From NCBI GenBank assembly GCA_029959195.1, contig CP114121.1, positions 372,001 to 436,000 on the forward strand: DNA of 64,000 nt. The letters are read 5' to 3'. The position numbers and the translations under genes were made by a program. Shown one piece after another: positions 11,352 through 25,097 of the stretch. Numbering within the stretch: the stretch's first letter is position 1; the number at the start of each line of letters is the position of its first letter. The notes beneath the pieces were generated by a model. That model worked only from the letters and a program-made list of their open reading frames with translations, was not told the DNA's origin and made no database searches. The DNA is from Dictyophora rubrovolvata. Lineage: Eukaryota; Basidiomycota; Agaricomycetes; Phallales; Phallaceae.

Positions 11352-12850
11352 CTATTCCCCTTCTGTCATTAACCAGTTTGCAAAATCGTCTAATCTTTGT
11401 TTCTCGGTTCCTTCCGAGTCTTCTTCTCCTGCGTCTTCGACGCCGGTGCGTTTGAATCGTTGTGAACCAGTATATAGTGAGGCTTCGACGCGTCGACCGG
11501 CGAAGAAACGTCCGTTCATTTTCTATAACCAGTTATAAGTTATTACTGAGCCTAGGAACCCGTTTCTACTCACTATTATGCAAGCTTGGGCACTAATTGG
11601 ATCCCGAAATTTAACCGTCATGATACCTTCTGGTTCTTCCTATACATCGAGTTAATAAAGGAACGCGCAAGTCTACAAGCACAGGCACTTGCATCATATA
11701 GAACCACATTGGTAACATCTCCCAATGTATTACATTCTTCTCGAACGTCTTCTTTCAGATCAAGGAGTAATGTGGCATCTTTTTCGAGCTCTTCCAGGGT
11801 GAACATGTGTCTAAGGACAACAACGCGACTTTGGTTAAGAGTGAGTTCTTCCGTAGTTGTATCTAGTGATGGCCCAAATTGATCGCTGTCATCCCACTCC
11901 TCTAGTTTCCTAAGGTAATAATTATGTCGACATGGAAATGAGGCAAAAACAAAAAAAAAATCGAAAGTACTTTTGCATCTTCACTATTCGTTTGGTAGCC
12001 TTCTTTTTATCAACGACTCTGGGCTGGTTTACCTCTTTCCCCTCTTGCTGTTTGTGTCCGAATTCGGCCACTCGAACGTTCATCCGGGTATGAGGTTCGC
12101 CCAAGCGTAGCTCCGCGTCATCCAGTATTGATAGAGCGAGGGAGACACTATCATCTTTAAAGTAGACTACCAAGGCTTCGCCATTGAAATTCCCGCTTTC
12201 GTCAGCGTATAGTTTGATTTTAGGATTGCCTTCGTCGTCTTCCATCATCAACCCGCATTTGGAGAACCGCGCAACGAGTTCATCTTTAGTCGTATCTGGC
12301 GGTAAGCCAGTAACGTACACAGCTGTATTTTTCGACTGTCGAGTTTCCGCTGTTGTTCCATTTTTGGTTTTTTGGCCTTTCGTTCGTTTGATGGTTATTC
12401 CTGCTCCTTCATTGACAGTATTTGAGGTGAAATCTTCGGGAGCCTTTCTTTTTTTACTTTCTCGCTTCAACACCGGGGCCGCCGGAGTCTGTATAGACAA
12501 TTAGTAGAATTGCACACATCGTGGATTGGCACTGGCGCATACTGATTCGTCAACGCCGGGTACCGAATAAGCTGCCTGTTGCGCCTCAACCAAGTCGGCG
12601 TCAACCTACATTTGAAGAAAGTAATTATGGAGAAAAGATGATTTTTAATTCAGAAATGGATGTTTCATACGACAGGAAGCCAGGCTGACTTGGAAACATC
12701 CCACTCCATTTCTGCGCCATCCTCCGCTTCGTATCGCCATGTTCCTGATTCCTTTGAGAAATGGACGCGTTCATCAGCTTCAAATATTGAGGCTTGTTCT
12801 TCAAATGTTTGTCCCGACACAGCAGCAGGAGGTGCGTTCGTGGTAGACAT
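11352..12850 (-). CDS. CUS2: U2 snRNP-associated splicing factor, Tat-SF1/CUS2 family
   Basis: RNA-binding factor that bridges U2 snRNA and SF3B1 before branch-site selection, in the nucleus. N-terminal tyrosine/acid-rich segment with WRYEAEDGAEMEWDVSKSAW, then a basic KKRK stretch. RRM1 starts NTAVYVTGLPPDTTKDELV, with the family signature CGLMMEDDEGNPKIKLY and GEALVVYFKDDSV. The second, U2AF-homology-type RRM includes FTLEELEKDATLLLDLKED, CNTLGDVTNVVLYD and MNGRFFAGRRVEASL. The C-terminus is acidic and ends FANWLMTEGE at the stop 11352-11354. Starts at the ATG at 12848-12850, 104 bp from the divergent transporter gene. Confidence 0.92.
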
Positions 12851-12954
12851 TTTATTTAATTCGTTTTGGTTACGCGTTGCCTTGGGTGCCGGGCCGCGGA
12901 AGCATAATTTTGGTAACGCAGCTCAGTCGGACCTAATACAGTCGCTGATGCGGC
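12851..12954. promoter_or_regulatory. compact bidirectional promoter CUS2/AVT transporter
   Basis: 104 bp between divergent start codons, GC-richer than the flanking introns. Inferred shared promoter; no motif recognised. Confidence 0.4.
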
Positions 12955-15057
12955 ATGCTCAATCGTTCAAAAAACACTGCAGAAGAAAGCACTCGTCCCC
13001 TCCTGGACAGCGATGTGTTTGCCATTCATGACGACGACGAGGACGACATTGAAGTTATAGGCCGTCTCACTGAAAACCGCGACTATGACGATCCCCTGAT
13101 TGAGCCGGCTCCAATAGATGACAGGAGCATTCCGCCGCCGTTAAGGTCTATGGTACAGAGTCGTGAAACAGGTGGGCGTTGTTGGTCCAAATGACGCGCA
13201 GAATGTTATTCTTTTGCTGAATTTAGAGTATGAGCTCGATACAGACGAGCTTGAAGGCGATTCGACTACCCATTTACCTTCACGACGAGACCCTCAAACT
13301 ATGCCGTTGCTCGTCGGTTTAATTGATTCTGCACAGGCAAGGACAGGGAATCCCAATGGACCAGACATCGCATTGACATGTGCGGAAGACATCGAGGGAG
13401 TTGACTTGGAGGAACTTGAACAAAAACGACTCTCAGGTGGAGGATTGCTGGATTCCATTGCAAATATGTCAAATTCGATATTAGGAGCCGGTGAGTTTTC
13501 CTTTTGGTTTATATAGGACTACAGCATGGTTCACTAAGAACCCTTATAAAACAGGCATAATTGGTAAATTTTCATCCATCTTGATCAACCTGATACTTTA
13601 CTCAGTTGTTTCCAGGATTGCCCTATGCTGTCAGGAATGCAGGTTTCATAACGGGTACAATTCTGCTAATTGTTTTATGTGCTGTCACAGATTGGACAAT
13701 TCGCCTGATCGTCATCAATGCTAAAATGAGCGGAAGGACGTCTTATATCGCAATTATGCACCATTGTTTCGGAGAAAGCGGTCGGGCCGCAGTATCTTTA
13801 TTCCAATTTTCAATGGCATTTGGCGGTACGTGCTTATCGTTTTTTTTTTACCTACGGGCTACATGTTCTCAACTCATCCAGGCATGTGTGCTTTTGGTAT
13901 CATTATCGGCAAGTACACCGGGTCCTTTCTTCTTTCCAGAAAACCGTTTGTTTACCATCTTTTAGGTGATACAATACCTCATGTCATTTTGTCCGTCTTT
14001 CCAAATATTCGCAACATACCCGTTCTTTCCATATTCACCTCCCGCCAATTCGTAATCGCATTCTGCACAGTAACTGTTTCGTACCCCCTTTCTTTGTACC
14101 GGGATATCCACAAACTATCCCGTGCTTCAGGTCTTGCCCTTATTGGCATGATGATCATCGTTATATCAGTGCTTATAGAAGCCAATAAGGTCACCCCCGA
14201 GCTTCGTGGATCCTCTTCGCCATCCGTCCGTTTCAATTTCATCACTCCCAGAGTAACGGAAGCTATTGGTGTTATAAGCTTTGCCTTCGTTTGTCACCAC
14301 AATTCATTGTTAATATACGGTGGTTTGCGCACGCCCACTCTCGATCGGTTTTCATTCGTTACCCACATATCCACGGTCGTCTCACTAGTTGCCTGTTTAT
14401 CGTTGGCTTTACCTGCGTACCTTGTGTTTACAGACAAAACTCGAGGCAATATATTGAACAACTTTTCTGAGGTATGTTACTGACACTTTGGCAAATGAAA
14501 TCGGCCCATCCCTTTGACTTAGAGCGATGTTTTAATCAACGTGGCACGTTTTTGTTTCGGGTTAAACATGTTCACTACCTTTCCCCTCGAGCTGTTCGTT
14601 TGTCGAGAAGTGAGTTCTCATTTTCTACAGTTCATAATTTTCTTAAAGAATTCAAAGGTCATTGAACAATACTTTTTCTCGCACGAGCCTTTCAATAAGC
14701 ATCGACACGTCCTTTTCACAACCTCATTGACCTCGGCTGCAATGTTCAGTATGTATTAACTTTCGGCTATCCGTTATGTTAGATCTCAAACATCGCGTAT
14801 TACTAGTGGCGTTGATAACGTGCGACCTGGGAGTTATGCTCGAAATAACTGGTGGTGTCTCAGCCACAGCACTAGCCTACATCTTTCCCGCCGCGTGCTA
14901 TATAAAATTATTACCAGCCTCTGTACCATGGACAAGTCGAACGAAATTACCGGCAGTCATATGTACCGTCTTCGGCGTTATTGTTATGGTGTTAAGTTTA
15001 ATTCTTGCCCTGGGCAAAGTATGGACTAGGGAGGGTGACGCCAAAATTTGCATGTAA
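12955..15057 (+). CDS. vacuolar amino-acid transporter, AVT/SLC38 type
   Basis: Amino acid/auxin permease family carrier, probably moving neutral or basic amino acids across the vacuolar membrane. The N-terminal 150 residues are hydrophilic and acidic (IHDDDEDDIEVIG). The first helix carries the family motif SIANMSNSILGAGIIGLPYA, completed across an intron. About eleven helices follow, including DWTIRLIVINAKMSG, FSMAFGGMCAFGIIIGDTIP, YPLSLYRDIHKLSRAS and the TM6 motif VISFAFVCHHNSLLIYG. The C-terminal helices include GGVSATALAYIFPA. The stop follows DAKICM at 15055-15057. A first intron (about 55 nt) falls just after RSMVQSRET. Which AVT paralogue it is cannot be told by eye. Confidence 0.9.
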
Positions 15058-15191
15058 AAATCGATGTTGTCGATATACATACCGTGAAGGTTTACTCGAG
15101 ACCTACGTTATTTTCTTTTTCTATAATAGCTGTGTATTTATGTGTGTAGAGACATGAGAGCAGTACTGCATTATCATAATGATATTAGTTA
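15058..15191. terminator. convergent 3' ends: AVT transporter and NAR1
   Basis: 134 bp between converging genes. It must contain both polyadenylation regions. AT-rich, with no clear unique signal. Confidence 0.35.
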
Positions 15192-17171
15192 TCACCACTT
15201 GACTGCCAAACCAACTACTTCAGTTTCAACTTTCTTGTATGAAGTTCTAAAGAATTGTGATCGTCGCATTTCTGCCTCCAAGTCTAATTTCTGTGCCCAT
15301 GTGCTACTGCCAGTATCGTCTTCCGCTGGTATTTTCAGCTCCAAAGGTGAACAAACGTCTCGTAAAACCTGAAGTACAGTCATTCGGATTGTAGGATTAA
15401 CCCCTCCAATTGTACTCCAATAAGATGCTTCCACTTCTTTTATCCAGTCTTTATTTCCCCACTTTTCGGAAGGCGCAGTGATCAGGAAATCATTATCAGT
15501 ATCATTTGGTTTGTTCAGACTCTCGAGCTGTCGAGGATAGCCTTCGGAATCCAATTGCGTCTCTTCAAGGACCTTTCTGGACCGTGGTCGCATCTGCCCA
15601 CCACCATTAACACAACCGCCAGGACAAGCCATGACTTCTATGAAATCGTATGCTTTGTCTTGAGATTCTGCTGCTTTTTTCCTGGCTCGACCGCGAACAT
15701 TTCCACCTGGTAAACCGCGAACACCACTTTCCTTCCCAACTTTTCGTACGACGTTTTGTAGATTTCGAAACCCGTAACATTTAGCACCCTTGAACACGAT
15801 CTCGCCGGTTTGCGCGTCTTCCAAAGTAAACTCTTCATAGTCGCTGGAACGAATGGTCTTGGAGCTCAGTTTCAGCTTACGCGCCAGATTTTCCGGACGA
15901 GTCGATATGGACGACATAATTGAATGGAGATATGAGCCCGAACTCGACCCGTCGTGAGAGACTAGTTCGGGAAAAGGAACTCCATTTATCATGTTCGTCA
16001 GATCGGGCTCGCTCTCTCCGGACACCTTGGCTGAAAGGTCCCATCCTTTCTCTTGCATCAACAGATGCAATTCGCCAGTGGTGATAACACAATCCACGTG
16101 TCGAGTTTTATAAACATCGTTGTAAAAATCTTGTCTGGAAGCCTCGAGCTTTTTATCGTAGCAAGGCATGACTGCTACATGATAAATTTCTGCTGGACTG
16201 TTTGTATTACGTGCACATAAAAAAAAGTATTTCATTTAGCAACCGGCCACGAAATTTATCAAATATGCAGCTCACGTTAAATTCCATGACTTTGCCATCC
16301 ATTCCTTCACCAACAAACCCATAATCTGCTGAGGACTCTTTGTTTTGCTGATGAAAGGCAGCATTTCCGCATGAGTCTTTTCTGCGTAGCATATCCATCC
16401 AGGACATGCGCTTGTTAGCATGGGAAGTTGTGTGGTTCCGGACTTGTCCGTTGCCTTTGAATCATTGAATTCGCGATACTGTTCAAGGAGAGTAAGATGT
16501 CGAGCGAAAGTGGTATCGAAAATGTACGAGAAACCTAAAGCTTGACGACAGAAGGCTTGAACGCGGCGTAAAACCGCTTGCACCGGCACTTGCTGACTGG
16601 ATGTCGATGAAATGGAAGCAGCCAAGGAGGCGAGGGACTGAGGGGAAATGGATAATACGGCAACTCGATGCGCTGGCGAGCTCTCCGGAGGGTTCTGCGA
16701 CAAAAAGGAAAGCACTTCTTCGTGGGACTGCATTGTGATTAGCACTGATTCAGCGGAAGTAATACAACCGCTATAAAAGGATTAGGGTCAGGCCGAGATG
16801 TATAAGCCAATGTATGATCTGAAACGACCTGCAAGCTAAGCAATCATTCAAACTGATCTGCGCAGTTTTCAGCTTCTTCGGCAACAGTTTTTGATCTCTC
16901 GCTGGAACCTCATAGTAATTGCCCACGGAATCAACATTGATTTGCGTCTATAGACAATATGAGCACACATGGGGATGGAAAAAGTGCGTGAATCACATAC
17001 AGCAGCTGCAGCTGGCTCGTCCGCCACCTCAACTTCAACTGGTTTAATGCAAGCCTGAGACGGGGTTATGTAGTCATTGAGGTCGGTCAAAGTCTATTTA
17101 AATGGGAAATTAGGCTTAATAGATAAGAAGGCAGTTCTCAGTAAATTTACCAATGCACCAGAGAAAGCCAT
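15192..17171 (-). CDS. NAR1: cytosolic Fe-S cluster assembly factor NAR1 (iron-only hydrogenase-like)
   Basis: Component of the CIA machinery that carries Fe-S clusters from CFD1-NBP35 to the CIA targeting complex in the cytosol. The N-terminus MAFSGAL is on a small first exon. Later exons give the ferredoxin-like Cys motif (LNDCLACSGCITSAE). Hydrogenase-like Cys motifs follow: LTSACPGWICYAEKTH, then SPQQIMGLLVKEWM, and near the C-terminus VMACPGGCVNGGGQMRPRS. The last exon is long (15192 to about 16190) and ends VVGLAVKW at the stop 15192-15194. The length is in the family range. Starts at the ATG at 17169-17171, 125 bp from the divergent SDH4 start. Confidence 0.94.
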
Positions 17172-17296
17172 GGCCTGAAAGAAAGAGAAGATTGGGTCAT
17201 TATTATTAGTCACTGCGTCCCGGCTTTTCCCGAATTCTCTGTTTTCGTTCGGGTCACGATGTCACATAAGTGAAGCCTACCCATTCCACTAAGTAA
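17172..17296. promoter_or_regulatory. bidirectional promoter NAR1/SDH4
   Basis: 125 bp between divergent starts of an Fe-S assembly gene and a succinate dehydrogenase gene. It contains GGTCACGATGTCACAT (about 17257-17272), with two spaced GTCAC motifs. A shared promoter is inferred from position. Confidence 0.45.
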
Positions 17297-18045
17297 ATGG
17301 CGACCCTCGCTCTTAGTCGTAGTTCTGCTTTTCGTCGCACCTTACCAGGGACATTTTCGAGATTTACAGGTAAGATTTTGTGCTTCGCTGTTTGTGTTTT
17401 TGTGTTTTCTGAAATTACTGCTTGTTTTTTGTCGGTAGCTCGTCACACGTCGACCGATTCAACACAATACAAACCCGGAGGGCGTATGTCAATTTTATTG
17501 CATCTTATTGTGGTTGTTCGATGCTGTTTCTGATAGAAAATTTTATGTATAGCCATAATCCTAGGAACCGTAAATGACGCACTTCCTTATCCTCCCCCTT
17601 CGAGAACAGCTGGATCTCACCATTGGGCCTTCGAAAGACTGCTTAGCGCTTCACTGATTCCTCTGACCGGAGCTTCTCTTGTCACTGGATCTACTCCATA
17701 TCCTGTTCTAGATGGCATACTGGGTGTGACCCTCGTCGTCCATTCTCACTTGGGCGTGAGTCCCGATATCGTCTCTTATGTCACTGCAGTCCGTACTTAA
17801 GTTTGAGACAGTTTGATCAAATTGTGCTTGACTACCTGGACAAACGGAAGTTCCCATTGATTGGACCGGTTGCTAAATGGACTCTAAGGGTTGTAACAGC
17901 TGGTGCCTTGGTGGGCGTATACCAATTCAACACCAATGACATAGGTATGTGTATGTATCCATTACTCCAACGACACACCCTCTGATCATCCGTCTCTTTT
18001 TCTCCAGGTTTGACAGAGTTAATCAAACAGCTATGGCATGCGTAA
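17297..18045 (+). CDS. SDH4: succinate dehydrogenase membrane anchor subunit (CybS)
   Basis: Small membrane subunit of complex II that helps bind haem b and ubiquinone in the mitochondrial inner membrane. Starts MATLALSRSSAFRRTLPGTF, a mitochondrial presequence. Exons follow with PYPPPSRTAGSHHWAFERLL, SASLIPLTGASLV, and the key motif VVHSHLGFDQIVLDYLDKRK, made across an intron. This last motif holds the His expected as haem ligand and the Asp-Tyr pair near the quinone site. A final helix GALVGVYQFNTNDIG runs into LTELIKQLWHA and the stop 18043-18045. Five or so exons. The size fits fungal Sdh4. Confidence 0.93.
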
Positions 18046-18465
18046 ATATCTCAGACGCTTGTTTGTACATGTAAGCAATTGAATTAAAATGAGACAATGG
18101 AATTCTCAGAGTCGATCTTGTTTCAAAGTGATCCATACATATAGTCTATACATAGGTAGCGTCTCTTTATTACTGGTTGCAAACTAGTTCGGCCAGAAAT
18201 GAGTATCTCGATTTAAATTAAATTTCAGACTCAGACCGGAACATCCGTCCATGCCGTTGCTTCGGCCACTGCGAGTGTATTTTTAGTTTCACTTTCCGAC
18301 GCACGGAGCCAGATTTTCCTTGGGATTGGCACCTCGTTCCTGTTGCCCTTCACATCGACGGGTTTATACAAATTTTCTCGCCCTTTTTTACTATTCCACT
18401 TCCTTGTGCACTTTTCTTTAATTCTATTCATTCTCCCTCGCGTCTTATCCGGCAAAAAAAAAAGA
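18046..18465. other. PAK-kinase promoter region
   Basis: 420 bp between two plus-strand genes. Pyrimidine-rich just before the kinase start, with an A10 run directly upstream of the ATG at 18466. It presumably holds the SDH4 terminator and the kinase promoter and leader. Confidence 0.45.
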
Positions 18466-21386
<2,921 letters not shown>

Positions 21387-22121
21387 ACAGTCTAGGACCG
21401 GGTTTATCAGACTCGCGTGATTTGTAAATGGAATGATTTCAGATGGCCGATGTCCCTCCTTGGTTGTTTTTTCCCTTGTTGTCCTTTTAAAGACGGGGGG
21501 GCGGCTTGCAATGTGGCGACGAACCTGTATGCTCACGTGTTTGTATTTTTGACCTTTTAAGATTTCTTACAACCTCCTAAATTTTGAATTGTACTCTTCT
21601 CCATTCCCGCCCCTCTCATACCTTTTCTCGTTTACTGTGATCATCACATATGATCGTATCTATGCTACGCATTTTATTTTTCCTATTTTTCTGAAGGACA
21701 GGTATAACAAAGAAAATAGTTGTATGGGGTTCGAGTCTAACCTGAAACATCAGGTTGTAATCTCTTTCCTTCGTTGAGAGATGGGCTGCATAATATTTTG
21801 TGCGGTATTTGTACTTGAAGATTAAATACAAGTTTGTATAAAATTATTATGCAGTGATAGATTTGCATTTGCTGTTTAGATAACTTGATCGAGCTTTTTT
21901 GAGCTTTTCTCTTTTTTTTTTTGCTCCACAAATTGCAGCGCTATCAAGTTTTGATGAGTACTAACGGCGAGAGTATTAAATAGTTTCTCCAGACGCAGGC
22001 TACTTTAGGTGAACCGGAGACGTTTAACGCAGCACAGTACGGACTTCATAAGTGAGAATTGATATATTAATGTCATCTCTTTCCAGTGCATAAGGTTGCA
22101 CCGTACAAATAAAGATAAGGT
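21387..22121. other. convergent 3' region between STE20 and PRE2
   Basis: 735 bp between converging genes, very AT-rich with T and A runs, holding both 3' UTRs. No gene is supported. Confidence 0.5.
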
Positions 22122-23295
22122 TCATGCGCCGGTCGACGAGCGCGTTCGTTGGTCATAACCATACGGCACTCCATCGAAACCTTCGTAGTGCATTTTAGTG
22201 ACATCATAGTTGCCTGAAAATCACTTGTGAGAAATCTAAAAGAGACATGAACAAAACCAATAATCTACCGATGAATTTCCATCCATCCTCCTTCACATGA
22301 TACAGGTTACATGTGTTGCCTGAGAATGCATCTCGATGACCGGCAGCATATATACTTCTCCTGCCAAGTTCTTGAGCTTCTTCGTCGGATAGGTCCCAAC
22401 GATATCCCTGATCGAGCACTCCATAGGCAAATGTGCTTCCCGATCCCACCGAAAAAAGGTTTCCTTTGAGACGAGTACCATCGGAATCGACATAAAAAAT
22501 CGCAGGACCCTTTTGAAAGATATTAGGTCTTGAATAAATAGAAAGCAAAACACTAGCGAACTGTCTTATCCCAACCGCAGATCATTGTTCCCATACTCAA
22601 TCCCATGCCCTTGTAATTATAAACTAGGTTGCTAAGATATTTGCTCGCTGCGGCGACAGATATACGCTCCCGGTTTCGAAGTTCAAAAATACGACACTGG
22701 CGACCAAGATATGTCTCCCAGTATTGACAATCGGCTAATAAGACAAAATAATAATAAGAATGCAGAGATAGTGTGTTGATGGCAACTAATGTACCTGCAC
22801 CACCAGCCATTGTACCTAACAAATAGGGATTGATTTCAATTACTTTCTTGACAGTTCCCGATGCTAAACGAAGTTAAGGGGGTTAGGTGAGTGACTTGGC
22901 GGTGTTCTTCAGAGACATACCAATGTAACTCCCAGCGGTTGCACGCGAATCGACAGCGACAATTACGCCGCCTTGAAAACAGAAAGCAAGGGTGGTTGTT
23001 CCATGCTGAATTTTGATTCGACATGACGGATCGGCTGCATCATCTGTATGAAGACGTAGAAATGCAGTTGGCTATATAGAAGAAAATTGAGAGATAATAT
23101 AGGTCATAACGTGTTGAGACGCACATCTGAAACATGGGGAACATTGAAGGATGGTACTCCCGTTAATCCTAGATTCCCGAATCCACCAAGCGAGCCCCAT
23201 GAAACATCGGGAATGCTTTCGTTTATTCTACTTGAATCAGACTCCAATTCATCAGTCAAACTAGAAGATGCGAAACGCGAAACAAGGCAATTCAT
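22122..23295 (-). CDS. PRE2: 20S proteasome subunit beta5 (chymotrypsin-like)
   Basis: Catalytic beta subunit of the 20S proteasome. A propeptide starting [16 protein letters not shown] is followed across an intron by [14 protein letters not shown]. The mature protein begins at the Thr of TTTLAF after autocleavage, with the catalytic Asp and Arg in [12 protein letters not shown] and Lys33 in [11 protein letters not shown]. Then come [20 protein letters not shown], the [14 protein letters not shown] core and [20 protein letters not shown]. The C-terminus reads [19 protein letters not shown] and ends RSSTGA at the stop 22122-22124. Seven or so short exons. A roughly 50-60 bp piece of its 5' flank is duplicated upstream of the gene ending at 24598 (see repeats). 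Confidence 0.95.
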
Positions 23296-23346
23296 CGTAG
23301 GTAGTAGGTGGTAGGATGTTCGTAAAACGCGGCTGAAGATGACGCG

Positions 23347-23410
23347 TATAATCGTGACAAGTAACTAGTAACATGTCACGCCAAATTTCGAGCGTCAGCG
23401 TTCAACCATC
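23347..23410 (+). repeat. promoter direct repeat A (upstream of PRE2)
   Basis: Lies 52-115 bp upstream of the PRE2 start. It shares TATAATCGTGAC, ATGTCACG, TTTCGAGCGTC and AACCATC, in the same order and orientation, with 24621-24671. Both copies keep inverted arms CGTGAC/GTCACG, with spacers of 16 and 9 bp. This copy has short insertions relative to copy B. Confidence 0.75.
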
Positions 23411-23423
23411 AACGGCCATCTCC

Positions 23424-23880
23424 TGCTCAAAATTACTTAGGATGAATGAAAAAAAGGAGGACAGAATATACTACAAAGGTTACATGGTTGACGAAGACAA
23501 GTTCAAGCCGTGGAATCTATAACCTGAACGCGGCACCAACCGGTATGCACCGTGACGCCGCGCATTCGATTTCATTACAGATGAAATTGAGAAAAATATC
23601 CATTCAGACCTATTTTCTCTGGGAATATCGGAGGACTTATGCTAGCGCAGGAGTCAAAGGAGAAGGTGGATGCTACCCCAATTTCACTACTTGAAGGGCC
23701 TGGAAAAGTTCTATTCAAAAAGGTTACGATAGGTGGTTCCCTTAGTGCTCCCGTTGAACCTGTTAGTATGTACTTTTGTCCTTCAATTGGTAGATCTTCT
23801 AACCTAGTTTTACAGTGTATTAGACTCATAGTGAGACATCGTAACTATGCCGTCAGGTACTATTCCGTTTGTTCTCTCTC
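23424..23880 (+). pseudogene. degenerate copy of the gene at 49.8-50.3 kb
   Basis: Strongly similar over its whole length to 49655-50245 in the opposite orientation. Shared stretches include AGGGCCTGGAAAAG, GTTACGATAGGTGGT and a complete intron-like segment (GTATGTACTTTTGTC to TTTTACAG). The encoded product would resemble GDRIYYKGYIVDEDKIKP. This copy looks broken, with several disruptions, and lacks a stretch of over 100 bp present in the other copy. Function of the family unknown. Confidence 0.7.
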
Positions 23881-23942
23881 TTATAATAACAATGAATCAG
23901 AAGATATAAAGCGCAAAGCACGACGTAATTTGAACCATTGCA

Positions 23943-24598
23943 CTAAGCTCCAAGTACTCGCGCCATGTCTTTCACTTCGGTGGTCAGCTGGACCAGTTGT
24001 TGGTACCCTTCCTCCGACAACAAATCCAGCTCCAATGCGCCGACGGCGCAGTATCATTTACGCGAATCGGATCACGAGGGATGGCTGGAGGTTCGAGAAT
24101 TTGCGTTGCAGCATCGTAATGGTAAAACGCAAGCCGTGCCCCTAGTGCGCTGATGCCGTATAGCTTATTAGGGATCCGTAGCTCAGTTGTGAGTTCTCGA
24201 ACGCGGTCCCGCATCTGAATGTCCGCTTGTTCACGCCTGCTTAGCTCGTTGAGATGACTCGGCGGTTTGATCTCGACATAGAATATGGGGGTCCGAGTGT
24301 TGGTCGATTCGACAATGAAAATTGTGGTAAAGTCAATTAATTGGCCAATTGTTGGTCTTTGATACCGTGGCACAACCATGAAATCTTCGTTGGGTGGAAA
24401 CAGATAGTGCATTATTGTGTTATAAGGACCATAGAGCAAGTATTCTTGGGTAACGTTGTTCACGCCGCCAGGAATGTTGGCGAATTGTTTCAAGGCCCAG
24501 TTTGGCCAGGGCATGTTAGATTGTAGTGCTGCGCACATATAAGCAGGTGGAGCGCTATACTTTCCTTGGGTGACACTTAGCGCAAAAATGACTGTCAA
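23943..24598 (-). pseudogene. orphan Agaricomycete-type gene, probably frameshifted
   Basis: A long open frame begins MTVIFALSVTQGKYSAPPAY at 24598 and includes FIVESTNTRTPIFYVEIKPP, SHLNELSRREQADIQMRD and LYGISALGARLAFYHYD. Lineage-specific proteins with a VEIKPPSHL..R..AD.Q.R pattern are, from memory, common in mushroom genomes and of unknown function. The open frame ends at 23985. One base out of frame, the sequence continues sensibly as DLLSEEGYQQLVQLTTEV and on to VKDMARVLGA with a stop at 23943-23945. That points to a single-base change near WSW (about 24023). It sits directly behind a copy of the PRE2 promoter segment. A base-calling error is the other explanation. Confidence 0.55.
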
Positions 24599-24620
24599 AG
24601 GATGTCTCGACGGTGCTCAT

Positions 24621-24671
24621 ATATAATCGTGACGAGTTGCATGTCACGCAAAGTTTCGAGCGTCAACCATC
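24621..24671 (+). repeat. promoter direct repeat B (upstream of the orphan gene)
   Basis: Lies 23 bp upstream of the ATG at 24598 (minus strand). Matches 23347-23410, including the arms CGTGAC/GTCACG and TTTCGAGCGTC..AACCATC. Its position relative to its gene mirrors copy A relative to PRE2. Confidence 0.75.
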
Positions 24672-25097
24672 TAACACGCTACATAGATCCCCATGCTTGC
24701 CCACTGCTATTTTCAAATCTTTTGCTGTATAGCAATTCTACTATTCAATTACTTGTTCGAAATAAAACACAAGCAAGAGAAGTGGGTATGTACAGCTGCT
24801 GAAGGATAGTGATATAAGGAGCGAGAGGGAAAATGAATGGAAAATGCTTGAAACATTCAGAAAGATAGTAAAAACATTACTTGAGAAAACGACCTCATGC
24901 GTTCTCTCGTTAAGTTGTCTAAAGTAAATATGTCCGTGAGTTCGTATATGCACAACCGTATGAATCAAATTGGTCCCTGAAGAATTGAAATGGAAAATCA
25001 GTGGAAATATCTCCAGTAACGAGATTGTGTCCATTAGAAAGAAAGGGAAAGGCGCCTCCACCACTAAATACCCCTGTCAAAGTAGGTCTTTTTTTGT
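24672..25097. other. gene-free gap, 3' flank of the GT2 gene
   Basis: About 430 bp, AT-rich. Holds the 3' UTR of the GT2 gene and the distal flank of the orphan gene. An open minus frame at 24741-25064 shows no similarity and is not supported. Confidence 0.45.
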
